DNA of 46,196 bases, taken from the NCBI GenBank assembly GCA_029237735.1, contig JAQZBU010000112.1:1-46196 (forward strand). The letters are read 5' to 3'. The position numbers and the translations under genes were made by a program. The notes beneath the pieces are model-generated. The model made no database searches, was not told the DNA's origin, and was given only the letters and a program-made list of their open reading frames with translations. How positions within the stretch are numbered: position 1 is the stretch's first letter; every line of letters begins with the position of its first letter. Positions 26,437 through 35,141 of this stretch are shown one piece after another. This stretch comes from Ramlibacter sp. Its GTDB lineage: Bacteria; Pseudomonadota; Gammaproteobacteria; Burkholderiales; Burkholderiaceae_C.

Positions 26437-26452
26437 TGCAGTTTCTGTGCCA
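26437..26452 (-). promoter_or_regulatory. Sigma-54 promoter of glnA
   Basis: On the minus strand TGGCACAGAAACTGCA matches the -24/-12 consensus TGGCAC-N5-TTGCA closely, with correct GG-GC spacing. It would start transcription about 12 bases downstream, leaving a leader of about 45 bases before the glnA ATG. Confidence 0.88.
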
Positions 26453-26545
26453 AAGCTGGTGCATGGCGCCGGCCGCAAAGCTCGGCAATTGTCCCTGACT
26501 TTTAGCGCCTTTCCCTACTGAACACTTGCGCTTTTGGATGAGCAT

Positions 26546-26562
26546 TGCACTGATTTGGTGCA
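26546..26562 (-). promoter_or_regulatory. NtrC binding site 1
   Basis: TGCACCAAATCAGTGCA (minus strand) fits the NtrC dyad TGCAC-N7-GTGCA exactly. It lies about 100 bases upstream of the sigma-54 promoter, the usual enhancer distance. Confidence 0.8.
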
Positions 26563-26572
26563 TCCAGGCATT

Positions 26573-26589
26573 TGCACTGTTATGGTGCT
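26573..26589 (-). promoter_or_regulatory. NtrC binding site 2
   Basis: AGCACCATAACAGTGCA (minus strand) matches the same dyad with one deviation. Its centre is 27 bases from that of site 1. The pair would let two NtrC dimers bind side by side. It lies just beyond the 3' end of the cinA-like gene (26596). Confidence 0.75.
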
Positions 26590-26595
26590 TCAGAT

Positions 26596-27459
26596 TCAAC
26601 GCACCAACTCGGGGCCCAAGCGGACGCCGAGCGCGTTGAGCCCGGCCAGAAGCTGAGTGTAGGCCGCGTCTATCAGGCCAGAGTCGCCTTTTACACCGAG
26701 ATCGATGTGGCGGCCGTACTCCGGGTGGTCGACACTTGGCAGGCTGAACACCTTGACGCCCGGGTGATCCTTTTCGATTTGCTCCATCAGCGGCGTCAAC
26801 GCGGCTTCCATCGAGCCGAACACGATGACCGATTTCTCGACGTAAGCAGTTCCGTGGAAAAGGTGGGGGTAGTGTTGGTCGAGCACCCATTCCATCATCG
26901 GCCATGCCATGACCGGAAAGCCGGGCACGAAATGCACGTCGCCCACGCTGAACCCTGGGATTTTGTTGTACGGGTTGGGGATGAGGCGGGCCCCTTGCGG
27001 AAACACGCCCATATTGAGACGGTGGACGTTGTCGGGCCGATCCGGCTCGTACACAGTCCCCTGCTCTCGCGCAATGTCCTGCATTCGCTCGCGGATCAGC
27101 GCTTCAGCCTGCGGATGCAATTCCAGCGGCACGCCCAGGGCCTTTCCTGCGCATTGCCGTGTGTGGTCGTCGGGCGTGGCGCCAATTCCGCCGCAGGAGA
27201 ACACGACGTGCCCCGACGCGAACGCGCGCCGGAGCAGGGCCGTGATGCGTTCCGGCGCGTCGCCGACGTACTCTGCCCAGGACAGTTGCAGTCCGCGCGC
27301 GGCCAACAGCTCGATCGCCTTGGGCATGTGCTTGTCGGCGCGCTTGCCGGAGAGGATTTCGTCGCCGACGATAACGAGGCCGAAGTCCTGGGAGCCCTCA
27401 CGGCTTGGGGCGGCCGGGCGCGGCTCGGGCATCTCAGGTGGAAGGGGTGCTTTCGTCAT
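26596..27459 (-). CDS. CinA-like molybdopterin-binding-domain protein
   Basis: This is a 287-residue protein of the competence/damage-inducible CinA family, consisting of the MoCF (molybdopterin-binding) domain part. It shows GLVIVGDEILSGKRADKH, VVFSCGGIGATPDDHT, and the extended YNKIPGFSVGDVHFVPGFPVMAWPMM region. The C-terminal PncC nicotinamide-mononucleotide deamidase domain of full CinA is absent. Family members have been linked to ADP-ribose or NMN metabolism. Its 5' end overlaps the upstream EI24 gene by 26 bases. Confidence 0.92.
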   Translation of the reverse strand: MTKAPLPPEMPEPRPAAPSREGSQDFGLVIVGDEILSGKRADKHMPKAIELLAARGLQLSWAEYVGDAPERITALLRRAFASGHVVFSCGGIGATPDDHTRQCAGKALGVPLELHPQAEALIRERMQDIAREQGTVYEPDRPDNVHRLNMGVFPQGARLIPNPYNKIPGFSVGDVHFVPGFPVMAWPMMEWVLDQHYPHLFHGTAYVEKSVIVFGSMEAALTPLMEQIEKDHPGVKVFSLPSVDHPEYGRHIDLGVKGDSGLIDAAYTQLLAGLNALGVRLGPELVR

Positions 27460-28327
27460 CCGCCAATGCTAACGGGGTCGGCGTGGGCGTGGGCGCGGGC
27501 GTGGGCGCTTCGGTTTCGGTCGATGCCCGCGATTGCTCCGCGCGCAGTTGCTCCAGCGCGGCGAGGCAGTAATGGGCAAACCACAGCGACGAGAACGCAA
27601 AGACCAGCGTGTAGATCCAGATCGCGACGGGCACGAGGATGACGAATGCCGCCGCGAAGAGCGCACCGGAGACCCACAGCAGGCTGGGGGCCGCGCCGAG
27701 ATAGCCTGTCAACACGCCGATGCCCAGCAACCAGCCCCGATGCCGGCGGAACACCTCGCGCCGCTCCTCGCTGCTCGCGTGTTCGGCGAGCACGTCGAAT
27801 GCCATCACGCGGTAGGTGAGCCAGCCCCAGATCAAGGGTGGCAGAATCAAGATCAGCGGTGGCACCAGCCACAGGGGCAGTGAGACCACGAGAGCCACTG
27901 CCGCCAATAGCGTGGAGCCGAACGACCACGCGATACTCGCCGCCATCGAGCCACCGCGCTTGCGCTCAAGCTGCGGGAAGCGCCGCTCCCCCACCAGCGC
28001 CGCTAACGCGGGCGTCATGAACACGGCTACCAACAGCAGCGACAGCACCACGATCACCGGCGTGACCGCGAAGATCACGATGAGCGGCGCCACGACGGTC
28101 TTCAGTCCGCCCATACCCACGCCTTGCAGCCAGTCCCAGAAGCTCTTCATCAGCTGGGAGGCCTCGAGCAGGCCGCGCACACCCTCCACCGCCCACTCCC
28201 AGTAGAAGTAGCCGAGACCGAGCGAAAGCGCGACCATGATGAGAAGCGGCAGGAACGAAAGCGCGATGACGCGCGGGCGCAGGCAATAGGCAACGGCACG
28301 CCAGAATGAATCGAGAAGGAGGCTCAT
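27434..28327 (-). CDS. EI24 domain membrane protein
   Basis: This is a 297-residue inner-membrane protein of the EI24 (PF07264, CysZ-like) family. It has several long hydrophobic helices (VIALSFLPLLIMVALSLGLGYFY, VVAPLIVIFAVTPVIVVLSLLL, LWLVPPLILILPPLIWGWLTY and AAAFVILVPVAIWIYTLVFAF). The tail is low-complexity, rich in Pro/Thr/Ala (PTPAPTPTPTP), and its coding sequence overlaps the cinA-like gene start. CysZ itself is a sulfate permease, but this relative has no proven role. The start is the ATG at 28327. Confidence 0.9.
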   Translation of the reverse strand: MSLLLDSFWRAVAYCLRPRVIALSFLPLLIMVALSLGLGYFYWEWAVEGVRGLLEASQLMKSFWDWLQGVGMGGLKTVVAPLIVIFAVTPVIVVLSLLLVAVFMTPALAALVGERRFPQLERKRGGSMAASIAWSFGSTLLAAVALVVSLPLWLVPPLILILPPLIWGWLTYRVMAFDVLAEHASSEERREVFRRHRGWLLGIGVLTGYLGAAPSLLWVSGALFAAAFVILVPVAIWIYTLVFAFSSLWFAHYCLAALEQLRAEQSRASTETEAPTPAPTPTPTPLALADDESTPST

Positions 28328-28357
28328 GCGCCGAGGATAGCCCGTACCATTCCCGCC

Positions 28358-29086
28358 ATGGAAAAGCTTCAGGTCAACGGCGTGAAAGTCGAGGTTCAAC
28401 GCGTGCCGCAGGCCGCGGACCGGGCGCTGGCGCCGATCATCTTCCTGCACGAGGGGTTGGGCTCCGTAGCGATGTGGCGGGACTGGCCCGCCAGCGTTTG
28501 CGCCGCTACCGGCCGCGCCGGCATCGTGTACTCCAGGCAGGGCTATGGCGAGTCCGATGCGGTGCCGGACGTTCGTGGCGAAGGCCGCTTGCGCCCAGAC
28601 TACATGCACCGCGAGGCGCGTGAGGTGCTGCCCGCGCTGCTTGCGGCGCTGGGCATCGAGAAGCCCGTGCTGCTGGGCCACTCCGACGGCGGCAGCATCG
28701 CGCTGCTGCATGCGGCTGATTTCCCGGTGACGGCGTGCGTGGTGATGGCCCCGCATGTCATCGTCGAGGACGTGTCGGTGCGCGAGCGCCTTGCCCGCTA
28801 CCACGCCGACGTCGACTGCGCCTTCTGGCAATGGAATGACATCTGGCTCGACCCCGCGTTCCGCGCCTTCGACATCAGGGCGGAGTGCCGCCGCATCGAA
28901 GCGCCGGTCCTCGCGATGCAGGGCGTAGATGACCCGTACGGCACTTTGCGGCAGATCGACGAGGTCGCGCCCACACGTGGGGTCGTCGAGCGCGAGGTGT
29001 TCGCGCAATGCGGCCACTCGCCGCACCGGGACCAGCCCGATGCAAGCCGTCGGCACATCGCCCGTTTCCTCGCGCCCCTGCCCTGA
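28358..29086 (+). CDS. Alpha/beta hydrolase
   Basis: This is a 242-residue cytoplasmic alpha/beta hydrolase. It shows the oxyanion motif IIFLHEGLGSVAMW, a nucleophile Ser in LLGHSDGGSIALLHA, an acid in MQGVDDPYGT and a His in QCGHSPHRDQPD. The HEGLGS element is typical of a subfamily common in beta-proteobacteria. The substrate is unknown. It lies 30 bases from the divergent EI24 gene and is convergent with rsuA. Confidence 0.93.
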   Translation: MEKLQVNGVKVEVQRVPQAADRALAPIIFLHEGLGSVAMWRDWPASVCAATGRAGIVYSRQGYGESDAVPDVRGEGRLRPDYMHREAREVLPALLAALGIEKPVLLGHSDGGSIALLHAADFPVTACVVMAPHVIVEDVSVRERLARYHADVDCAFWQWNDIWLDPAFRAFDIRAECRRIEAPVLAMQGVDDPYGTLRQIDEVAPTRGVVEREVFAQCGHSPHRDQPDASRRHIARFLAPLP

Positions 29087-29096
29087 GCAGGGCCGA

Positions 29097-29819
29097 TCAG
29101 GGCCGTAGGGCGGCAAGATGGACCTCATCCAGCCAGCGCCACTGGCCGGGTGACAGGTCAGGCGGCAGCACCAGGCCGCCGATCTGCGAACGATGAAGAC
29201 CCTCGACGCGGTTGCCCACGGCTGCCACCATCCGCTTGACCTGGTGATATTTGCCTTCGGTGAGGGTCAGGCGCAATTGCATCTCGCCGGCGCGTTCGCA
29301 CGCCGCGGCGCGCACGGGCTTGGGATCGTCGTCCAGCACCACGCCTTCGAGCAGTCGCTGCACCTGGCGCTCATCGACCGGGTGCTTGACCGTCACCTCG
29401 TATACCTTGGGTACATGGTGCCGCGGTGAGTTCATCCGGTGGATGAATTGCCCGTCGTCGGTGAGCAGCAGCAGGCCCGTCGTGTCCTGGTCCAGCCGCC
29501 CCACCGCCTGCACGCCTTGAACCGCCCCCTTCTGCGGCCGTAACCGTAGCGGCCCGGGCAGCAGCGTGTAGATGCTGGGATAGGCCGAGGGCTTGCGCGA
29601 GCACTCGGTGCCGGCGGGCTTGTGGAGCATCAGATAGGCGAGCTCGTGGTACTCCCACGGCACACCATCCACGACGAAGAGCAACCCCTCGGGCGCGAAC
29701 TCAGCCGCCGCATCGGTGATCGATTGGCCCCCGATGGTGACGTGGCCCTGCTGGACCAGGCCGGCGCAAACCCGTCGCGTGCCGAAACCCTGGGAGAAAA
29801 GAATGTCCTGCAATTGCAT
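29097..29819 (-). CDS. rsuA: 16S rRNA pseudouridine(516) synthase
   Basis: This is a 240-residue RsuA-type enzyme that makes pseudouridine in 16S rRNA. It has an N-terminal S4 RNA-binding domain (DILFSQGFGTRRVCAGLVQQGHVTIGG). The catalytic loop GRLDQDTTGLLLLTDDG includes the active Asp110, and the domain ends in the EGKYHQVKRMVAAVGNRVEGLHR motif. The start at 29819 (MQLQDILFSQGFG) fits the family, and the longer open frame upstream is a chance extension. RluE/RluB-like paralogues are possible, but the S4-RsuA arrangement favours this call. Confidence 0.9.
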   Translation of the reverse strand: MQLQDILFSQGFGTRRVCAGLVQQGHVTIGGQSITDAAAEFAPEGLLFVVDGVPWEYHELAYLMLHKPAGTECSRKPSAYPSIYTLLPGPLRLRPQKGAVQGVQAVGRLDQDTTGLLLLTDDGQFIHRMNSPRHHVPKVYEVTVKHPVDERQVQRLLEGVVLDDDPKPVRAAACERAGEMQLRLTLTEGKYHQVKRMVAAVGNRVEGLHRSQIGGLVLPPDLSPGQWRWLDEVHLAALRP

Positions 29820-29940
29820 GGGGGCCGAGTATCTCAAGTTCTGGCGCACGACCGACTGCCGCGCCTCTTGAGGAAACCACCGCGACGGGCGCAAAATACC
29901 GCAACATCCGGCGCGACGCGCCGTGCGGCCAAGGCGAAAA

Positions 29941-30366
29941 ATGCGCAGGAAGGTCTTCGGCATCGTGGCCGGGCTGCTGCTCGGGGCATCCGCTTGTGCC
30001 CAGCAATGGTTCACGGTGTCCGGCCCGGGCGCAGGCGCTGGCGAAACGGTGGTCGAAATCGACCTTGAAACGGTCCGCATCCGCAACCAAGGCGGCGAAG
30101 GCGTGATCCGCGTGACCTTCGACGTGATGCAGGCACATGGCAGGGGCTATGCCTTCCGGTCGTTCGTTGCCACCGCGCAGCTCGACTGCGTGCGGCGAAA
30201 CATCGTACTGACGAGCGCGGCCTACTACGCGCAGCCCGCCGCGCAAGGGCAGCGACTCGGCGCGGACAGTTCCGGTCGAGAAGCTGGCATGCCGCCTGAG
30301 CTGCTCGAAAAAATTCCCCTCGCCGCACGCCAAGCCCTCCTCAAGGCCACCTGCACAGTCACTTAA
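29941..30366 (+). CDS. Small secreted protein, surface-adhesin-E-like
   Basis: This is a 141-residue exported protein. The signal peptide MRRKVFGIVAGLLLGASACAQ is followed by a beta-rich domain (TVVEIDLETVRIRNQGGEGVIRVTFDV, YRS-type motifs near FRSFVATAQLDCVRRNI) and a C-terminal helix with a Cys. Two Cys (in LDCV and KATC) probably form a disulfide. The pattern resembles the surface-adhesin protein E (PF16747) family, but the match is by eye. The 294 bases that follow, up to 30660, contain no gene I can support. Confidence 0.75.
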   Translation: MRRKVFGIVAGLLLGASACAQQWFTVSGPGAGAGETVVEIDLETVRIRNQGGEGVIRVTFDVMQAHGRGYAFRSFVATAQLDCVRRNIVLTSAAYYAQPAAQGQRLGADSSGREAGMPPELLEKIPLAARQALLKATCTVT

Positions 30367-30660
30367 GCTCTCGCCGCCCGAGTTCGTGAACAACGTAACT
30401 TTTGCGGCAGAGTTAGAACTGGGCCTCCAGTGGCCTCGGCGCCCCAGCTGATCAGTTGCGCCGGAAGCTGATCAAAAACCCTGGTGCACAAGACGGACGG
30501 ATGGTTACGTTACGGTGCGCAGCAGCCGCGCTGAGCCGAACAGTTGCCACTAGAGTCCCGTCTTTCTGCTGAGCATGACGGCCTTCACGCGCTCATCCTC
30601 GGCGACTCGCGCCGGCGGGTACGCCCATTCGGCCCCAACACATCTTCTTACTTTTGTGAA

Positions 30661-31956
30661 ATGAAAAGACGCCTATTCATCAAGTCCTCCGGCTCCGCCG
30701 CGGCAGCTGTTGTGTTGACCGCCTGCGGCGGAGGCGGAGGCGGCGGCTCTGCCGTGGACGCGTCGAGCGCGGGCGCCGCCTCCGCCACGGCCTCAGCGGT
30801 GCCGCAGCCCGGTTCGCTCGCCTCGGCACTGGAGGCCGGACCGGCGCCGGAATCCGCCGTGCCGGCTCCCACGCCTGCCCCGGCCCCGGCCCCGGCCCCG
30901 ACTCCAGCACCTGCGGATACGCCCGCAGCCGGGCCGTTCAACGTGGGCGTGAACGTGCACACGGGTGGATCCAGCGTGTCGCACAACGCTCAGATCGCAG
31001 CCATCTTGCAGGCGCGCAACTTCAAGCGCATCCGCATGGATTATTTCTGGACTCAAGACCAGACGCTGCCGCGCGACCTGATCGCCAGGATCAACGGATA
31101 TGGCGGTTCCGTGGAGATGAGCCTGCAGATCTCCTACCAATGGGACCACACCGTCTACACCGATCTGGCCGCGGTTCAAGCCAAGGCCTACCGGGAGACC
31201 TACACCGCGGTCGATGCGATGAAGGATGTGGTTCATGATTTCGAACTGCTCAACGAAGTACAACTGCGCTCCGAGATCCTGGCGGCGGTGCCGTGGAACT
31301 CCGCCGGCACCAGCAAGACGCCTTACCAGAACAAGCCGGCAATGGCCAGTCTGGCGGCCGTCCTGAGGGGCATGGCCAATGCCATTCACGACGTCGCGGC
31401 CAAGTCGGCCTTGCCGCTGCGCGTTGTCATGGGGGTGATCGGCCGGGATTTCGGCCTCCTGAGTTACCTGCGGGATGAAGGCGTGCAGTGGGACGTGACC
31501 GGCTTTCACGTTTATCCGCACGAGCGCGCGCCCAACCTGCGCACTGACACCTGGTATGGCCCGGGCGGCCCCTTGGCGCAGCTCGCCGCCTTTGGCAAGC
31601 CGGTCACGCTCAACGAGTTCAATGCCGGCGAGATCTACGACGCCGGCTACGAGAACGCTTCAGGCCAGCCGGTCACCGAGTCGGGCCTGCGGTCGACCGC
31701 CCGCCACATGCTGGAGCTGTACAGCCAGACCGAGTGCCAACTCGAAAGCGTCGTCTTCTACGAGCTGCTGGACGCGCCGTCCAAGCCCGCACCGGAAAAC
31801 CGCTTCGGGCTGATGTTCAATCTCGATGCACCCAAGGACTTGCTCTATCTCGCCACCGCACTGGCAGGCGGCACGCTTTCATCGCCCGAACGTGTCGCAA
31901 TCACCAGCCGCGGCCTGCTCACGGATGGACAGATCGACGCGATGCGGCGGTATTGA
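30661..31956 (+). CDS. Tat-exported lipoprotein with clan-A glycoside-hydrolase-like domain
   Basis: This is a 431-residue protein. Its start carries a twin-arginine motif (KRRLFIK) and a lipobox (LTAC followed by a seven-glycine run), so it should be a Tat-dependent outer-surface or periplasmic lipoprotein. A Pro/Ala linker (residues ~60-95) precedes a TIM-barrel-like domain starting at GPFNVGVNVHTGG. The likely acid/base Glu is in FELLNEVQ (after beta strand 4) and the likely nucleophile Glu in VTLNEFNAGE (strand 7). This is the pattern of clan GH-A enzymes (GH5/GH39/GH53-like). The family and the polysaccharide are unknown. Confidence 0.78.
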   Translation: MKRRLFIKSSGSAAAAVVLTACGGGGGGGSAVDASSAGAASATASAVPQPGSLASALEAGPAPESAVPAPTPAPAPAPAPTPAPADTPAAGPFNVGVNVHTGGSSVSHNAQIAAILQARNFKRIRMDYFWTQDQTLPRDLIARINGYGGSVEMSLQISYQWDHTVYTDLAAVQAKAYRETYTAVDAMKDVVHDFELLNEVQLRSEILAAVPWNSAGTSKTPYQNKPAMASLAAVLRGMANAIHDVAAKSALPLRVVMGVIGRDFGLLSYLRDEGVQWDVTGFHVYPHERAPNLRTDTWYGPGGPLAQLAAFGKPVTLNEFNAGEIYDAGYENASGQPVTESGLRSTARHMLELYSQTECQLESVVFYELLDAPSKPAPENRFGLMFNLDAPKDLLYLATALAGGTLSSPERVAITSRGLLTDGQIDAMRRY

Positions 31957-32074
31957 ATGGGCGGGTTGGGATCAATTGTGAGCACCCGTGTAACGAAAAG
32001 AACACTTTCTTTCATACGGCCCAGCTAAGCCCTGATACCACCGTTCCTTTCGTTACCCGCGAACGAATTGAGCC

Positions 32075-34822
32075 GTGAACTTACACCTCTCCTCGCTTCT
32101 TGATACGTCGCGTTCAGAGGACCGCGCGCCCCAACCATCCGATACCGGTGTGATGGATCAGTCCCGGACGCTGGTGAACGCCATTGCCCGGCATGCGAGT
32201 GCACGCGGCAATGCTGCGGCACTTGTCGGGATTGGCCAGCCAGACACCAGCTTTGCCCGACTGTACGCATCGATCACATCATTCGCGTGCCAACTGGCGA
32301 GTGCCGGGTTGACGCGCGAAGACCGCGTTGGCCTCCTTGTGCCCGAAGGCGTGCCGGGCGGCCAGCTGGTGATGGCGCTGGCATGCAATGTGGCACTGGT
32401 TCCGATCAACCCAGCCCTGACGAGACACGAGATCGCCGATCTCGTCACCACGAGCGGGCTGAGCGCGATGGTGATCCCCGCATGGCTGGACACGGCCGCG
32501 CGCGCTGCGCTGAAGGACCTGCGAGTAAAAGCACTGGAGGCCATCCTGGCGCCTGATGGGGCGCTGGGTCTGCAGCTTCTCACGCCCGAGGCGGGGCCTG
32601 TGGTTCCCGTCCGGCCGGCGAGGCAGGACGATGTCGCCCTGCTGCTGCGTTCGTCCGGTACCACCGGCGCGCCCAAGCTGATTCCGGTCACACATCTCAA
32701 CCTGGTGGTGATGGCCGAAAAAATGGGCTCGGACCTGTGGTTCCAACTCACCGCGGCGGATCGTGCGGCCTGCATGCTGCCGCTTTTCTATGCAGCGGGA
32801 CTGAAGACACTTCTCCTCGTCCCGTTGATCCTCGGCGCCAGCGTTGCCTTTCCGCCGGCAGGCCAGGCCTTGTCGATTTCAAAGTGGATCGGCGAGCTCA
32901 GGCCAACCTACCTGACCGTCACACCGGGATCGCTGAACGGTCTCCTGGACCGGCTCAGGGATTCGCCGCACGACTTCGACAGCGGTTCCCTGCGGTTCGT
33001 GATGTGCGGCTCTGCCTGTCTTTCCGAAGAGGTTCGGATGGCAGCGCAGTCGATGCTGGGCGTGCCTGTCCTGGATTTCTATGGGTTGAGCGAGGCCGGC
33101 GTGATGGCGGCCAACCCGCTGCCGCCGGGCCGCATCAAGCCAGGGACGGTCGGACTTCCGGCACCCGGGCAATTGCTGGTGGTCGATGAATCGCGCCAAC
33201 CGGTGGGCGCCGGCGTCATCGGCGAGATCTTCGTGGGCGGCGCGAGTGTCATGCCGGGCTATGCGGTGCGCGACGGAACCCGCGGCGTTGGCGTGGAAGA
33301 TGGCTGGCTCGCCACCGGCGATCTCGGCCGGTTGGACGATGAAGGCTATCTCACCATCGTCGGGCGGATCAAGGAAGTCATCAATCGGGGGGGAGAAAAG
33401 GTCTTTCCCTACGAGATCGAGAGCGCGATGCTGGAGCACCCCGCCGTGCTCGAGGCGGCCGTGTTCGGTGTGCCGCATCCCCGCCTGGGGGAAAGCGTAG
33501 CTGCCGCCGCAGTGCTGAAGCCCGGAAGCGTCGGATCGGAAGCGGAGATCAAGGCTTTCATCGCCCGGCAACTGGCTGGCTCCAAATTGCCGCGCAGGGT
33601 GCACCTGGTTTCGAGCCTACCCCGCGGCAGTACGGGCAAGGTCCTGCGCCGCGCGCTGAGCGAAACCTACACGAATGCCCACCCCGAAAGGGCCCCGCCG
33701 CAGGAGTTGATCGAGTTCGAGCTGCGCGACATTTGGACTCGCCTGCTCGGCACCGATGACATCGGCGTCGACGACGACTTCTTCGAGAAGGGCGGCGACT
33801 CGCTGCTGGCCACTGAAATGCTGATCGAGTTGGAGCAGCTCGCGGGCCGGCCCTACCCCCCGTCCGAACTCTCCACTTTCACCATTCGCCACATCGCCGA
33901 CGTCGTCATTGCCGGCAAGGCGGCTGAACGCGACCTGATCACCCAGGTCAAGCGCGGGACGGGCATACCCTTTTTCTTCTGCCATGGCGACTATGTAAGC
34001 CGCGGTCTCTACGCACACAAGCTGGCGGCGCTGCTCCCGGAGGACCAGCCGCTGATCCTGCTGAATTGCTACGCAGACCACGCGATCGGCGCGAATGTGG
34101 AGGAAGCGGCAACTGCGTACATGCACGAAGTCCTTCGCGCCGCACCCGGCTCACCGGTGATACTCGGCGGGTACTGCAACGGGGGCCTAACCGCCTGGCA
34201 TCTCGCGCAGCTGCTGCGTTCCCGTGGCGTGGAGGTGGTCGAGCTGATCCTCATCGAGACGCTTTCGATGAATGTGCGCCCGGCCCTGCGTGCGCTGGCG
34301 CCGATAGTCGAGAGTGCCGCCAGCGTCGTACCGGGCCGCGCCGGCCGCGTGTTGCGGGAGAACGCCATGATGTACGCCTGGATTCTGGCGAGGAAGGGCT
34401 TCGCAGACTTCTTCCCGAGGTTCTATCGCGCTATCCGAAAGCGCTTGACGCCGGCGCGTCAGGAGGAGCCGGCGCCGGGTGTACGACGCGATGCCTACCG
34501 GGCAATGAGGACGTACTACCAGATGATGGCGCGCTATGTGCCGCCGCGCATCGACGTCGAGGTGACTTGCTTTCTTGCGGAAGACGGGGACCGCCATGAC
34601 AACGACCCAGCGCTGTGGGAACGGCTGGCCCCCCGCGTGCGCGAGGTGCGCACGCCTGGCGAGCACCTCACGATGCTGGTGGCAGAGCGGCAGGCGCTCG
34701 CGACCGCTCTCTCAGAAGCCCTGAACCGGGCCACCACCCGCTATCGCGCTCGCACTGAGAGCTCGTCTGTCGAGAGCGAGAGCGCGAGCGCGTGGCTGGA
34801 CGGCAGTCCGGTCGTCCCATGA
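32075..34822 (+). CDS. NRPS-like synthetase: adenylation - carrier - thioesterase
   Basis: This is a 915-residue single-module enzyme with no condensation domain. The adenylation domain (~25-530) shows A3 LLRSSGTTGAPKLIPVTH, A5 FYGLSEAG, A7 GWLATGDLGRLDDEGYL, A8 GRIKEVINRGGEKVFPYEIE and A10 PRGSTGKVLRR. The carrier domain has the phosphopantetheine Ser576 in FFEKGGDSLLATE. A type-I thioesterase domain (~625-900) has GGYCNGG, so Cys701 replaces the usual Ser, with His864 in GEHLTM. The architecture resembles quinone/furanone synthetases such as Ralstonia RalA or fungal AtrA. The adenylation domain looks closer to acyl/aryl-CoA ligases. The start is GTG 32075 or ATG 32153; neither has a clear ribosome site. 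Confidence 0.88.
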   Translation: MNLHLSSLLDTSRSEDRAPQPSDTGVMDQSRTLVNAIARHASARGNAAALVGIGQPDTSFARLYASITSFACQLASAGLTREDRVGLLVPEGVPGGQLVMALACNVALVPINPALTRHEIADLVTTSGLSAMVIPAWLDTAARAALKDLRVKALEAILAPDGALGLQLLTPEAGPVVPVRPARQDDVALLLRSSGTTGAPKLIPVTHLNLVVMAEKMGSDLWFQLTAADRAACMLPLFYAAGLKTLLLVPLILGASVAFPPAGQALSISKWIGELRPTYLTVTPGSLNGLLDRLRDSPHDFDSGSLRFVMCGSACLSEEVRMAAQSMLGVPVLDFYGLSEAGVMAANPLPPGRIKPGTVGLPAPGQLLVVDESRQPVGAGVIGEIFVGGASVMPGYAVRDGTRGVGVEDGWLATGDLGRLDDEGYLTIVGRIKEVINRGGEKVFPYEIESAMLEHPAVLEAAVFGVPHPRLGESVAAAAVLKPGSVGSEAEIKAFIARQLAGSKLPRRVHLVSSLPRGSTGKVLRRALSETYTNAHPERAPPQELIEFELRDIWTRLLGTDDIGVDDDFFEKGGDSLLATEMLIELEQLAGRPYPPSELSTFTIRHIADVVIAGKAAERDLITQVKRGTGIPFFFCHGDYVSRGLYAHKLAALLPEDQPLILLNCYADHAIGANVEEAATAYMHEVLRAAPGSPVILGGYCNGGLTAWHLAQLLRSRGVEVVELILIETLSMNVRPALRALAPIVESAASVVPGRAGRVLRENAMMYAWILARKGFADFFPRFYRAIRKRLTPARQEEPAPGVRRDAYRAMRTYYQMMARYVPPRIDVEVTCFLAEDGDRHDNDPALWERLAPRVREVRTPGEHLTMLVAERQALATALSEALNRATTRYRARTESSSVESESASAWLDGSPVVP

Positions 34823-34857
34823 AAAAGGCCGTCCACTGGATTCAGTTGGACGGCCTT
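34822..34857. terminator. Hairpin with T-run on the minus strand (truncated terminator)
   Basis: A perfect 11-bp stem AAGGCCGTCCA/TGGACGGCCTT lies directly after the NRPS-like gene. The A5 tract before it gives a T-run on the minus strand. On the plus strand the expected T-run after the stem is missing: the sequence turns abruptly into the TetR fragment. This suggests the terminator was cut by a deletion. Confidence 0.7.
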
Positions 34858-35140
34858 GGAGGATCATGAAGGAGGCCGGCCTGACCCATGGTGCCTTCTA
34901 CGCCCACTTCCCCTCGCGCGAGGCCATGTTGGCCGAAGCGGCGAACCGCGCCTGCGCCGAGTCGGCGGCCGCCGTTGCGGACGTTGTTGCCAAGGTGCCC
35001 GCCGAGCAGGCCCTGGCGTCGATGCTACGCAGCTATCTTTCGCGTGAGCATCTCGAGCACGTCGAGTCTGGTTGCCCCTTGGCCGCGCTGGGCTCCGAGA
35101 CGCCGCGTCAGGCACCGGAAGTGCGCCGGGCCACGACCGA
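34858..35140 (+). pseudogene. TetR-family regulator fragment
   Basis: The frame through the ATG at 34866 gives KEAGLTHGAFYAHFPSREAML, the recognition-helix end of a TetR HTH. The start of the ligand domain follows (ALASMLRSYLSREHLEHVESGCPLAALGSE). The first ~40 residues of a normal TetR are missing, with homology seeming to begin at RIM just before the ATG. It stops matching after VRRATT near 35140, so about 90 C-terminal residues are also missing. The frame remains open but becomes meaningless. It is a remnant of a regulator, fused to the quinone reductase fragment. Confidence 0.75.
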
Positions 35141-35141
35141 A

